A stretch of DNA of 64,000 nt from an uncultured Paracoccaceae bacterium (lineage in GTDB: Bacteria; Pseudomonadota; Alphaproteobacteria; Rhodobacterales; Rhodobacteraceae), in NCBI GenBank assembly GCA_947495295.1, contig CANLYJ010000002.1, forward strand, positions 310,001 to 374,000, written 5' to 3'. Below the pieces are notes generated by a model. That model was given only the letters and a program-made list of their open reading frames with translations, was not told the origin of the DNA and ran no database searches. Position numbers and translations under genes: made by a program. The first letter of the stretch is position 1, and each line of letters opens with the position of its first letter. Shown here piece by piece: positions 1 to 8,229 of this stretch.

Positions 1-464
1 CGTGCGACATTCGACCGGGCACCGTCTGCGCCGATGATAAGACGCGTCTGAAGCTTCATGACATTCCCGCTGATTTTATCGCGAAAGACGACCTTCTTGC
101 TGTCACCATCCCGCTCAATCCCCTGAAACGTGCCGGTGTATCGGTGGGCCCCTGCCTCTTTTGCCCGGACACGCAGGAATTCATCGAAATGTTCCCGGTC
201 AACCATGCCAACAAAGCCGTTTTCGATGGGTATATCGACGTGGCGCTGGCTGGGAGAGATCATGCGCGCGGTGTTGACCTTTGCCACCAGCTGTTCATCG
301 GGAATGTGGAAATCGGCGATCAATCGCGGCGGGATCGCTCCGCCGCAGGGTTTGATCCGCCCATCCCGGTCGATGAATGCGACACTGTGCCCTGACCGCG
401 CCAAGTCTTCGGCGGCGGTGGCCCCGGATGGGCCTGCGCCCACGACAACGACATCATATTGCAT
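1..464 (-). CDS. bchP: Geranylgeranyl diphosphate reductase BchP (3' part outside window)
   Basis: This is the N-terminal 154 or so residues of a flavoprotein that reduces the geranylgeranyl tail of bacteriochlorophyll to phytyl. The start ATG is at 464-462. It opens with a dinucleotide-binding fold containing GAGPSG at about residues 9-14, followed by the acidic end of the second strand (FIDRDG) and the KPCGGAIPPR motif typical of the geranylgeranyl reductase family. The gene runs off the left edge, so the C-terminal half cannot be seen. It lies 3 bp downstream of the PucC-like gene and in the same direction as bchG, the order bchG-transporter-bchP known from Rhodobacter photosynthesis clusters. 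Other family members reduce archaeal lipids, but the bchG neighbour makes BchP the clear choice. Confidence 0.93.
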   Translation of the reverse strand, partial: MQYDVVVVGAGPSGATAAEDLARSGHSVAFIDRDGRIKPCGGAIPPRLIADFHIPDEQLVAKVNTARMISPSQRHVDIPIENGFVGMVDREHFDEFLRVRAKEAGAHRYTGTFQGIERDGDSKKVVFRDKISGNVMKLQTRLIIGADGARSNVA

Positions 465-467
465 CTG

Positions 468-1748
468 TTATTCTCCCGGAACGAGGGTGATGGATAGTGA
501 CTTGTGGTCCATGATTTTAGCGGCCATCACGGTCGCGGCGATAAAGAGCGCCGCCTCGGCAATGAAGACGGATCCGAAGGCCTGCGTGTCGGACATGCTG
601 ACGCGCAGAATGTCGACCATCCCCGCGCCAATCAGCCCGCCGAACCCCGCAGCAATGGCCTGTGCCGCCCCCCAAAGCCCCATGCGGGTGCCTTCGCGCC
701 GGGCCATGCCTTCGGCGGCCAATGCCATCATGGAACCGATAGCAGCAACGGCAAACATGCCGTTAAAGAAGCCTAGCAGAACAACGGCGGGGATGATGGG
801 TGCGGTTGGACCAAGCGGCCCAAGGAATGTGATGAGCGCGAGCGCGCCAGCAGAACCCAGACAGCCGGCCATGACCCAATTACGCAGCGCCCCGATTTTG
901 AAACCGGTTGCGAGGATGCCGACCGTCAACATTCCGATAAAGACACCACCATTTTGTGCGCCTGACAAGGATGTGGATTGCCCGGGCGTGAACCCAAATA
1001 TGAGGCCAGCATAGGGTTCCAGGATCAGTTCCTGCATGAAATAGGCGGTCATTGACAGGAACACAAAGATGGTGAAGTTGCGGGCTTTGCGTTCGGCCCA
1101 AACCTCGCGCAGTCCGTCCATGAATGGGGTTGGGTCCGGCTCACGCACGGCGATCAGATTACGTTCCACCCGCCAGACCGCGACACAGGTGACCAGTGTG
1201 GCTGTGGTCACGACGATGGCAACGATTTTTAGCAGAAGTTGTGGGGTATAGGGATCAATAAGCTGGCCAACGGTCCCGGCGGTCATTGCAATCCCGAAGA
1301 TCATCATCAGCCATGTGATTGTGGCGGCCGCCGCCCGGCGCTGTGGTGCTGTTGTCGTGGCAAGCAGCGCCAGAAGCGAGGTACCAGAGGCGCCGACACC
1401 AAGGCCGATCAGCGTATATGCGACGACAGATACCGTCAGCCCGAGCGCGAAGGATTGTGCGAAAACAAGCACGCCGCACGCCGCCATGAAGGCACCAATG
1501 GCAAGCGCCGCCATGCCCCCGATGATCCAGCGCGTCCGGTGCCCGCCCGTGTCGGAATAGAACCCCCAATGCGGTCGGGTGAGCTGGATACCGTAGTGCA
1601 GTCCAACCAGCAGTCCGGGCAGGATGGCAGGCAGCGAAAGCTCAACCACCATCAACCTGTTGAGCGTTGACGTCGTCAGTACAACGATGGCCCCAAGTGC
1701 CATTTGCACAAAGCCGAGCCGAATAATCTGGAACCAGGATAAAGTCAT
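468..1748 (-). CDS. PucC/BCD-family MFS transporter of the bchG-bchP operon
   Basis: A 426-residue polytopic membrane protein with about twelve hydrophobic segments, of the BCD (PucC/LhaA) branch of the major facilitator superfamily. N-terminal features are the RLGFVQMALGA stretch and the TRPHWGFYSDTGGHRTRWI region, typical of PucC-like proteins. It corresponds in position and length to Orf428 (44.5-kDa chain) between bchG and bchP in Rhodobacter. PucC and LhaA help assemble light-harvesting complexes; the role of the Orf428 branch is less certain, perhaps bacteriochlorophyll delivery. The start ATG follows the bchG stop after one base, so the genes are probably translationally coupled. Family is secure; substrate is inference. 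Confidence 0.9.
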   Translation of the reverse strand: MTLSWFQIIRLGFVQMALGAIVVLTTSTLNRLMVVELSLPAILPGLLVGLHYGIQLTRPHWGFYSDTGGHRTRWIIGGMAALAIGAFMAACGVLVFAQSFALGLTVSVVAYTLIGLGVGASGTSLLALLATTTAPQRRAAAATITWLMMIFGIAMTAGTVGQLIDPYTPQLLLKIVAIVVTTATLVTCVAVWRVERNLIAVREPDPTPFMDGLREVWAERKARNFTIFVFLSMTAYFMQELILEPYAGLIFGFTPGQSTSLSGAQNGGVFIGMLTVGILATGFKIGALRNWVMAGCLGSAGALALITFLGPLGPTAPIIPAVVLLGFFNGMFAVAAIGSMMALAAEGMARREGTRMGLWGAAQAIAAGFGGLIGAGMVDILRVSMSDTQAFGSVFIAEAALFIAATVMAAKIMDHKSLSITLVPGE

Positions 1749-1749
1749 C

Positions 1750-2655
1750 TTAACCTCCCAGTGCGGTGGCAGCGATCATCATGCCACTGATGTAAAAAAG
1801 AATACCCATGCCCTGATACCAAGGCGTCTTGCCTTCCGGGTCGCGCAGAAGAGCGCGCATCGCACCCAGTTGCACGGCAAGCATCGCCATCACGCCAAGC
1901 GCGTGAAATGCATGCCCCCAGTAGGTCAGCAGGCCGATCACGATGGCTTGGGGGATGGCCATGACCCAGCAGGCGGTTTTTGCTGCGCGGTCGGGGCCAA
2001 GTGTGACGGGAAGCGAACGCAAGCCCATGGCGCGGTCGCCTTCAATCGCCTTGAAATCGTTAAGCGTCATGATGCCATGCGCGCCCAGACCATATAGCAC
2101 GGCGATCAGAATAACCTCTGGCCGGGGTGCGCCGGCGCTGACGACAGCGGCACCTGTTACCCAGGGCAGTGTCTCATAGGCGAGGCCACATAGGCCCGGT
2201 CCCCAGATACCGGACTTCTTCGCCCGAATGGGTTCAGCGGAGTAGGCCCAAGCCGCAATGATGGCGAGGATTGTCGCGCCAAACCCCCAAGGGCCAAGCT
2301 GATAACCGACGATGAGCCCAAGCGCCGTCATGGCCAACGCAATATAGAGCCCCCAGCGTCCGGGGATGCGCCCTGATGGAATCGGGCGGTCAGGTTCATT
2401 GATCGCGTCGACATGGCGGTCGCACCAGTCATTGGCGGCTTGCGACATGCCGCAAACAATTGGACCGGCGAGGATCACGCCTAAGATGACCAAAAACCAA
2501 TGCCCAGAAGGGTTTACCCCCGAAGAGACAACGCCGCAAAGATAGGCCCACATGGGGGGAAACCATGTCACCGGCTTGATGAGCCGCAAGGTTGCGCTTG
2601 GCTGTGGCCAGCGACGCGGCTCTGCTGCGATCTGTAAATCAGACGTGACACTCAT
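1750..2655 (-). CDS. bchG: Bacteriochlorophyll a synthase BchG
   Basis: A 301-residue UbiA-family prenyltransferase that esterifies bacteriochlorophyllide a with geranylgeranyl diphosphate in the membrane, the step before reduction by BchP. The sequence has the first Asp-rich motif NDWCDRHVDAINEPDRPIPSGR near residues 73-94, the N-terminal KPVTWFPPMWAYLCG block of chlorophyll synthases and several hydrophobic segments. The start fits the length of known BchG proteins (about 300), but no Shine-Dalgarno sequence is visible in front of it; the 20 bases upstream are largely a PpsR-type box that ends 2 bp before the ATG. Translation may therefore start on a very short or leaderless mRNA. First gene of the bchG-transporter-bchP operon. 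Confidence 0.94.
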   Translation of the reverse strand: MSVTSDLQIAAEPRRWPQPSATLRLIKPVTWFPPMWAYLCGVVSSGVNPSGHWFLVILGVILAGPIVCGMSQAANDWCDRHVDAINEPDRPIPSGRIPGRWGLYIALAMTALGLIVGYQLGPWGFGATILAIIAAWAYSAEPIRAKKSGIWGPGLCGLAYETLPWVTGAAVVSAGAPRPEVILIAVLYGLGAHGIMTLNDFKAIEGDRAMGLRSLPVTLGPDRAAKTACWVMAIPQAIVIGLLTYWGHAFHALGVMAMLAVQLGAMRALLRDPEGKTPWYQGMGILFYISGMMIAATALGG

Positions 2656-2657
2656 TT

Positions 2658-2675
2658 TGTCAGTTTAGAGTGACA
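2658..2675. promoter_or_regulatory. PpsR/CrtJ-type operator (TGT-N12-ACA), proximal to bchG
   Basis: TGTCAGTTTAGAGTGACA fits the TGT-N12-ACA consensus of the photosynthesis repressor PpsR/CrtJ, with a dyad core (TGTCA...TGACA). It lies 2 bp upstream of the bchG start codon. Motif match is direct; repressor binding is inferred from knowledge of Rhodobacter photosynthesis promoters. Confidence 0.75.
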
Positions 2676-2692
2676 TGTGGTGCTTGGGCAAG

Positions 2693-2710
2693 TGTAAACC
2701 GGGCTTGACA
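2693..2710. promoter_or_regulatory. PpsR/CrtJ-type operator (TGT-N12-ACA), distal to bchG
   Basis: TGTAAACCGGGCTTGACA is a second TGT-N12-ACA motif, starting 35 bp from the start of the proximal one. PpsR/CrtJ binds cooperatively to paired sites, so the pair supports light/oxygen control of the bchG operon. A promoter probably lies between and under the boxes, but I cannot fix its -10 and -35. Confidence 0.72.
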
Positions 2711-2942
2711 CCGCGCCAAAGCGCCGCGCCGTTGTCATTGTCCGCGATCACTGTCAGTCAATCACCGGGACACGACGCGCAAGAATGGTGGGCCGTGTTG
2801 ATTTGTTGGTGCGACGCGCGGCATTTGGAGGGCGTGCATAATCTGTTGCAGGATCCAGACGCGCACCAGTCGCCAATCGATACAGGAAGACCAACCAGGG
2901 TGATTGCGCCCTGACAGGTCGGACCTACAATGGGATGTAGGT

Positions 2943-3113
2943 TTAGCCGCTTTTCTGCTGCTGATACCGCATACGTGTGCGTTCAAATGCTCTGACCAGA
3001 CGTGGATCAGTTGCCCCCAACATCTTGATCTGCTCTGCGAATGCTTCTTCGCTTTGGCCGTAAAACGCCTCGGCAGCGTCATTCGGTTTCAAAATACCAT
3101 GTTCCGTTGACAT
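2943..3113 (-). CDS. Small hypothetical protein (56 aa)
   Basis: A 56-residue soluble, charged protein starting MSTEHGILKPNDAAEAFYG and ending in an Arg/Gln/Lys-rich tail. The ATG at 3113-3111 is chosen because AGGAGTG lies seven bases upstream; a longer reading frame begins at 3227 but has no such site and a non-coding-like N-terminus. No motif I recognise, no signal peptide and no membrane segment. An imperfect dyad (CCTACA/TGTAGG, 2924-2941) lies just past its stop. The region 2711-2942 between it and the bchG operators holds nothing else I can support. The gene stands alone between the photosynthesis and ThuA regions. Confidence 0.6.
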   Translation of the reverse strand: MSTEHGILKPNDAAEAFYGQSEEAFAEQIKMLGATDPRLVRAFERTRMRYQQQKSG

Positions 3114-3349
3114 AATCGCACTCCTAACACTAACGGTAACGGTTTTCACGTGGTTTGAGGCATTAATCAGGCAGAAATGGCGTTTTTTGACAAAAGTACA
3201 GGGCGGAATTGCGCATTTTCTGAACAATTAATCCTATTCCTTTCATTCGTAGGCCAAAATTCACCCCTTGGTTGTCGATCAGATTTCGCACTTGTTTTTG
3301 ATTTGAAAGGGTCGCAAGGTCAGCTCAAAGCGCTTTGGGGGGGCATTTT

Positions 3350-4135
3350 ATGGCTATTCGCGTGGTAGTTTGGAACGAAAACGTTCATGAGCAGGAAAAC
3401 GAGATTGTCGCGAATCTTTATCCTGACGGCATCCATGGCGCGATTGCCAATGCGTTGAACGCTGCGGACGGCATTTCCGCAACGACGGCGACATTGCAAG
3501 ACCCTGAACATGGCTTAAGTGCCGCCCGCCTTGCCGAAACGGATGTGTTGTTATGGTGGGGCCACGCCGCCCATGGTGATGTATCGGACGCCGTTTCAGA
3601 ACGTGTGGTCGAGGCGATCTGGTCAGGCATGGGATTTATTGCACTGCATTCGGCGCATTTTGCGAAACCGTTCAAGGCACTTATGGGCACGGCCTGCAAT
3701 CTGACCTGGCGTGAAGCAGGCGAGCGGGAACGTATCTGGCTGACATCACGCAATCATCCGATTGCGCAGGGTTTGCCCGATCAGTTCGCCTTGGAAAATG
3801 AAGAGATGTACGGCGAACCCTTTGGCGTGCCAGAGCCGCAGGAGACGGTGTTCATCAGCTGGTTCCAGGGTGGTGAGGTGTTCCGGTCGGGTCTGACATA
3901 CCGGCGGGGTGCAGGGAATGTGTTTTACTTCCGTCCCGGTCACGAAACCTATCCAACTTATCACAATCCAGATGTGCAGCGTGTTTTGCAAAATGCCGTG
4001 CGCTGGGCGCATAATCCGGCCCGCCGCGTGCCGGATGTAACAGATGCCCCCAATGTTCCTATCGATGCCGCGTTGGAGCCAATTGAAGAGCGTGGTCCAC
4101 GGCTGCATCGCGACGGTGAGGCGGGTTTCCGTTGA
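3350..4135 (+). CDS. ThuA-like domain protein (trehalose-utilisation family)
   Basis: A 261-residue protein of the ThuA family, which has a class I glutamine amidotransferase-like fold. Visible family features are the LLWWGHAAHG block near residue 71, GMGFIALHSAHFAKPF near residue 96 and the C-terminal GAGNVFYFRPGHETYPTYHNPDVQRVLQNAVRWA region. The ATG at 3350 is preceded by a G-rich site (GGGGGG); an in-frame start at 3335 is less likely. ThuA/ThuB of Sinorhizobium act together in 3-keto-disaccharide metabolism. Here the next gene, a Gfo/Idh/MocA dehydrogenase, overlaps its stop codon, matching the thuAB arrangement. The substrate cannot be read from the sequence, and no sugar ABC transporter is next to it. 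Confidence 0.85.
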   Translation: MAIRVVVWNENVHEQENEIVANLYPDGIHGAIANALNAADGISATTATLQDPEHGLSAARLAETDVLLWWGHAAHGDVSDAVSERVVEAIWSGMGFIALHSAHFAKPFKALMGTACNLTWREAGERERIWLTSRNHPIAQGLPDQFALENEEMYGEPFGVPEPQETVFISWFQGGEVFRSGLTYRRGAGNVFYFRPGHETYPTYHNPDVQRVLQNAVRWAHNPARRVPDVTDAPNVPIDAALEPIEERGPRLHRDGEAGFR

Positions 4136-5181
4136 TCCGTGTTCTGATCCTTGGCACTGGTGGCATGGCCAATACCCATGCCGAAGCCTACGCACAGATG
4201 GAGGGTGTGTCCCTTGTGGCCGGTGTCGATACCAATCAGGCCAATCTTGCCGCGTTCAAGCAAACCCATCATGTCCCGCATGGCTTTTCAAGTATTCGCG
4301 ATGCGCTCGCCTGGGGCGAATTTGATGCTGTGTCAAATGTGACCCCCGACGCGGTACATCATCGGACGACCATCCCCTTGTTGACTGCGGGCAAACATGT
4401 GTTGTGTGAAAAACCGCTGGCAACAAATCAGCAGGATGCAGATCAGATGGCGCAGGCTGCGGCGGCAGCCGGGGTCGTCAACATGGTCAATCTGACCTAT
4501 CGGAATGTACCGGCGTTGATGCATGCGGCGGATATGGTTGCGCGCGGCGATATTGGTGAAGTTCGGCATTTCGAAGCCTCTTACCTGCAAAGCTGGCTGA
4601 CACAGGATGCCTGGGGTGATTGGCGCACCGAAGATCAATGGCTTTGGCGCCTGTCGTCTGAACACGGTTCCTTGGGGGTTCTTGGTGATGTGGGCGTGCA
4701 TATTCTGGACTATGCCAGTTTTGCCGCCGGGTCTGATGCAGCAGAGGTGTCTTGCCGTTTGCAGACCTTTCCGAAAGCCGAAGGTGATCAGGTCGGGCCA
4801 TATCAGCTGGATGCCAATGACAGTATGACCATGCACCTTGCCTTGCAGAACGGGGCGATTGGTGTGATCCACGCCAGTCGCTTTGCAAGCGGCCATCTTA
4901 ATGACCTGAGCTTGCGCTTGTTTGGAACAAATGGCGGACTGGACGTTGGCTTTGTGGGCGGCGAAAGCCGATTGCGCGTTTGTCTGGGCGACAACCTGCG
5001 GGACGGCAAATGGTCTGACCTGCCAACCCCGCCGGTCAAAACCAACTTTGTCCGATTTATTGACGCCATTCGAACGGGCAAGGAAGTGCAACCTGACTTT
5101 GCCCGCGGTGCGGCATTGCAACGTGTTTTGGACCTCGCAGTCGCCTCAAACACGGATTCGTTTTGCAATCAAGCTGTTTAG
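4132..5181 (+). CDS. Gfo/Idh/MocA-family oxidoreductase (ThuB-like)
   Basis: A 349-residue NAD(P)-dependent dehydrogenase. The N-terminal Rossmann fold has LILGTGGMANTHAEAY at about residues 5-20, and the family motif GKHVLCEKPLA near residue 86 supplies the conserved Glu-Lys-Pro. The C-terminal half is the usual open-sheet domain. Translation apparently starts at TTG 4132, overlapping the TGA of the ThuA-like gene, so the two are coupled. Family members oxidise or reduce sugars and inositols; together with ThuA a role in keto-sugar metabolism is likely. The exact substrate is unknown. Confidence 0.85.
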   Translation: MIRVLILGTGGMANTHAEAYAQMEGVSLVAGVDTNQANLAAFKQTHHVPHGFSSIRDALAWGEFDAVSNVTPDAVHHRTTIPLLTAGKHVLCEKPLATNQQDADQMAQAAAAAGVVNMVNLTYRNVPALMHAADMVARGDIGEVRHFEASYLQSWLTQDAWGDWRTEDQWLWRLSSEHGSLGVLGDVGVHILDYASFAAGSDAAEVSCRLQTFPKAEGDQVGPYQLDANDSMTMHLALQNGAIGVIHASRFASGHLNDLSLRLFGTNGGLDVGFVGGESRLRVCLGDNLRDGKWSDLPTPPVKTNFVRFIDAIRTGKEVQPDFARGAALQRVLDLAVASNTDSFCNQAV

Positions 5182-5460
5182 AAAAACCATCGTGCGGTCC
5201 ATTTCTTTGACTTTGATGTATTATTAGGGTTGAGTTCCTCAATGCCGTTTCCCGTTATTGCGGTAGAGGACCTTACATGATTGCCTTTTCATTCGACCTG
5301 ACAAGTTGCACCGGATCGCCTGCATCGGTCAAACACCCGATGTTTGCTTATCATTTGGAAAGAAACCTTTGCTACCGAAGGCCATCGCGGACGCGATCTG
5401 TTTCGGATGAGAGTGCAGGAAAACCAAATATGCACGCCCTAAAAAGCTGGGAGTTTGCAA

Positions 5461-5841
5461 ATGAATGATATCCTTGTTCCGCTGGCACCAGCTGACATTA
5501 TCGATCAACTGGCACAATTAAAGTTGCAACTGGAGTCGGCAAAAGACTCCGATCTGCATGCTCATTTTTCAAAGCAACGCCATTTATTGCAACTCGCACT
5601 TGATCGCCTTTTGCCCGGCGATGACGTTCAGGCTGCGATGCAGGATCTGCTGTATGAGGTGTATGCCGACCTTCACGCCCTGGAGGGCGACATGAGAGAT
5701 TGCGAGTCCCGATCCGATTTTGGCCCGGCCTTTGTTGCCTTGGCACAATCATATCTGGCGACATTGCAGGAACGCGACATGCTGAAAGCCGAGTTGATCC
5801 GGCAATTGCGTGACGCTATCGCCAAGGTCAGTATTTCCTAA
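5461..5841 (+). CDS. Hypothetical protein at the head of the flagellar locus (126 aa)
   Basis: A soluble 126-residue, mostly helical and acidic protein (start MNDILVPLAPADIIDQLAQL). The ATG at 5461 has GGGAG eight bases upstream; an in-frame TTG lies two codons earlier. I recognise no family. It sits 91 bp before motB and in the same direction, so it may be the first gene of that flagellar transcription unit, with the alternating hydrophobic pattern of a flagellar chaperone or regulator. That is guilt by association only. The 279 bp upstream (5182-5460) contain only short unconvincing frames. Confidence 0.6.
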   Translation: MNDILVPLAPADIIDQLAQLKLQLESAKDSDLHAHFSKQRHLLQLALDRLLPGDDVQAAMQDLLYEVYADLHALEGDMRDCESRSDFGPAFVALAQSYLATLQERDMLKAELIRQLRDAIAKVSIS

Positions 5842-5932
5842 AAACCGGCCCATTTAGGTTAAATTGTTACCTTAAGCTCGCTTTCATTTCCCGCCTGTAC
5901 CCACGACATCAGGGTGAACATGAGGTGGCAAA

Positions 5933-6775
5933 ATGAACGCTGGATCCAACGCGCCAGTCATTATTAAACGCAAGAAGGTCGTGGGCGGCGATGGGCATCA
6001 TGGTGGTGCATGGAAAGTGGCCTATGCCGACTTCGTGACCGCGATGATGGCGTTCTTTATGCTGATGTGGCTTTTGAACGCGACAACAGAGCAGCAGCGT
6101 AAAGGCATTGCTGATTACTTCTCGCCGACCATCCCGATCAACCGCGTTTCGGGTGGTGGATCCGGCGCATTTGGTGGCAACAACATCTTTACCGAAGAAT
6201 CGCTGGCGCAAAGTGGGACAGGGGTGAACCAGCCAACAATTGGTCAGAATCCCCTTCGCTCCGAAACGCAAAGTGATGCCGAAAGTGACGCCGCACAAGC
6301 ATCGCAAGTCGCTGCACTGCGCGATCTTGAGGCGGTTTTGTTTGGGCAAGGCGGCGAAAGCATGACGTCAGAGCAGGCCTTGCGCCACATCGTCACCCGG
6401 CTGACCGATGAAGGGCTGGTGATCGAAATATTCGACCTACCGCAGGCAACGCTTTTTGAACCTGACAGTGTAGAACCAAGTCCCGTTGCTCGTGAAATTG
6501 GTGCCATTCTGGCCCGCCTTTTCCAAAGCGTCAGCAATCCCGTTGCAATCAAGGGTCATCTGCAAGCCAAGCCAATCTTGGCGGTGAATAATCCGGTGTG
6601 GGAATTGTCGACAGGACGTGCCGCACAAATGCGGTTGCTGCTTGAAGAAGGTGGGCTCGATCCACGTCGGATCGCACGAATCACAGGGGCTGGTGATCGG
6701 TCTCCGGCTGTGCGCGATGCCACTGCACCGCGAAATAACCGGGTCGAGATCGTTTTGTTGCGGTCGGACCGGTGA
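5933..6775 (+). CDS. motB: Flagellar stator protein MotB
   Basis: A 280-residue protein with one N-terminal membrane span and a periplasmic OmpA-like domain. The span is headed by WKVAYADFVTAMMAFFMLMW, with the proton-carrying Asp at residue 33, as in E. coli MotB Asp32, so the motor should be proton driven. The C-terminal region (roughly residues 165-275) has peptidoglycan-binding features including AARNNRVEIVL-like APRNNRVEIVLL at the end. It is separated from motA by about 11 kb, unlike E. coli motAB but common in Rhodobacterales. RBS GAGGTGG lies just upstream. Confidence 0.93.
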   Translation: MNAGSNAPVIIKRKKVVGGDGHHGGAWKVAYADFVTAMMAFFMLMWLLNATTEQQRKGIADYFSPTIPINRVSGGGSGAFGGNNIFTEESLAQSGTGVNQPTIGQNPLRSETQSDAESDAAQASQVAALRDLEAVLFGQGGESMTSEQALRHIVTRLTDEGLVIEIFDLPQATLFEPDSVEPSPVAREIGAILARLFQSVSNPVAIKGHLQAKPILAVNNPVWELSTGRAAQMRLLLEEGGLDPRRIARITGAGDRSPAVRDATAPRNNRVEIVLLRSDR

Positions 6776-6800
6776 AGGAAAATGAGTTGGATTTTAAACA

Positions 6801-6815
6801 TTAGGGGGACGTTAA
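6801..6815. promoter_or_regulatory. CtrA-like site (TTAG-N7-TTAA) upstream of flgE
   Basis: TTAG GGGGACG TTAA matches the TTAA-N7-TTAA consensus of the alphaproteobacterial response regulator CtrA with one mismatch. It lies 60 bp before the flgE start, in the motB-flgE gap, a plausible promoter position. CtrA controls motility genes in many Rhodobacterales; binding here is inferred. Confidence 0.5.
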
Positions 6816-6874
6816 GTCTGGGCCGTTAGGCAGGAAGGGACTTTGACGTCATCCACGCAGCAGAAAGGCTCAAT

Positions 6875-8209
6875 ATGACGATATCCTCTTCCCTGAATGC
6901 AAGTGTTGCCGGTCTGGCGGCAAATGCATCACGCCTGGCGACCATTTCGGACAATATCTCCAACTCTGCGACTTACGGGTACAAACGCGCTGCAACGGAT
7001 TTTCAGTCCATGGTCATCCAAAGTGGGCAGGGCACATATTCGGCCGGTGGCGTCCGTATCACAACCTCGCGGTTGATTGATGAACGCGGGGCGCTGGTAT
7101 CGACGTCAAATCCGACCGATCTTGCCGTGCGCGGACGTGGCATGTTGCCGGTAACATCGGAAACGTCGGTGGCGGTCAATAACGGTGACAATCCGCTGTT
7201 TTTATCGACAACCGGGTCGTTCAGGCCGGACGCGCAAGGTTTCTTGCGCACGCCGGGTGGCTTGGTGTTGTTGGGCGTGCCAGCGGCGGCTGACGGTACA
7301 ATCCCGAACTATCCGCGTGATTCCGTTGATGGGCTTGTGCCGGTTCAGATCAACGCAAACCAGTTCGCGGGAGAGGCGACAACGCGTGTTGACCTGTCTG
7401 TCAACCTGCCCGCGACATCGACACGAGAGGATTCCGCCGGCGAGGTGGAAACGCTGTCTGTTGAGTATTTCGACAATCTTGGCGCCTCATCCAACCTGAG
7501 TTTTTCGTTCACGCCAACGGTGCCTGCAAATGGTGCGTCGAACGAATGGACCATGGTGATCTCGGACAGTGAGACGGATGTTGACGCAAACGGTGTTCCC
7601 GATGTTGTTGGCGAATACACACTGCTTTTCGATGACAGCCGTGGTGGTGGTGGCACATTGGCGAATGTCGACTTTGCTAACCCTGGTACGCCGGTTGGTG
7701 GCCCTTATGACCCTCTCACGGGAATTCTGACGATAGCCGTCGATGGTGGTCCGATGGAAATCAATATTGGTGAGCTGGGCAGTTCGCTTGGCCTGACCCA
7801 GCTATCGGACGCATTTGCGCCTGTTTCGATTTCAAAGAACGGTACACCTGTCGGCAGCCTCACCTCTGTTGAAATTGATCAGAATGGGTTTGTCCGCGCG
7901 TCATTTGATATCGGGATCAATCGGGTACTTTATCAAATTCCTCTGGTCGATGTGCCAAATGTCAACGGTTTGGAAACGCTCGATCAGCAAAGTTATCGGG
8001 TCACCCCTGAAAGCGGCACGTTCTTTCTGTGGGATGCGGGAGACGGGCCCACCGGCGACATCGTGAGTTCTGCTCTGGAAGAATCCGCAACAGATGTTGC
8101 GGGTGAACTGACAGAACTGATCCAGACACAACGGGCCTATTCATCCAACGCGAAAGTCATTCAGACCGTTGACGAAATGTTACAGGAAACAACCAATATC
8201 AAGCGGTAA
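6875..8209 (+). CDS. flgE: Flagellar hook protein FlgE
   Basis: A 444-residue axial protein that polymerises into the flexible hook. The N-terminus has the rod/hook family motif ATISDNISNSATYGYKR near residues 26-42, and the C-terminus ends with the matching helix LTELIQTQRAYSSNAKVIQTVDEMLQE. The middle holds the variable hook domains. It starts a four-gene block flgE-flgK-flgL-flgI with short gaps and overlaps. Length is normal for alphaproteobacterial FlgE. FlgG and FlgF share the same terminal motifs but are much shorter and are encoded elsewhere in this locus. Confidence 0.93.
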   Translation: MTISSSLNASVAGLAANASRLATISDNISNSATYGYKRAATDFQSMVIQSGQGTYSAGGVRITTSRLIDERGALVSTSNPTDLAVRGRGMLPVTSETSVAVNNGDNPLFLSTTGSFRPDAQGFLRTPGGLVLLGVPAAADGTIPNYPRDSVDGLVPVQINANQFAGEATTRVDLSVNLPATSTREDSAGEVETLSVEYFDNLGASSNLSFSFTPTVPANGASNEWTMVISDSETDVDANGVPDVVGEYTLLFDDSRGGGGTLANVDFANPGTPVGGPYDPLTGILTIAVDGGPMEINIGELGSSLGLTQLSDAFAPVSISKNGTPVGSLTSVEIDQNGFVRASFDIGINRVLYQIPLVDVPNVNGLETLDQQSYRVTPESGTFFLWDAGDGPTGDIVSSALEESATDVAGELTELIQTQRAYSSNAKVIQTVDEMLQETTNIKR

Positions 8210-8229
8210 CGCGATAGGGGACAGGTGAA

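Noticed and set aside
5277-5468. 63-codon plus-strand frame before the flagellar locus
   Set aside because: Composition unlike a protein and it overlaps the start of the better supported 126-aa gene.
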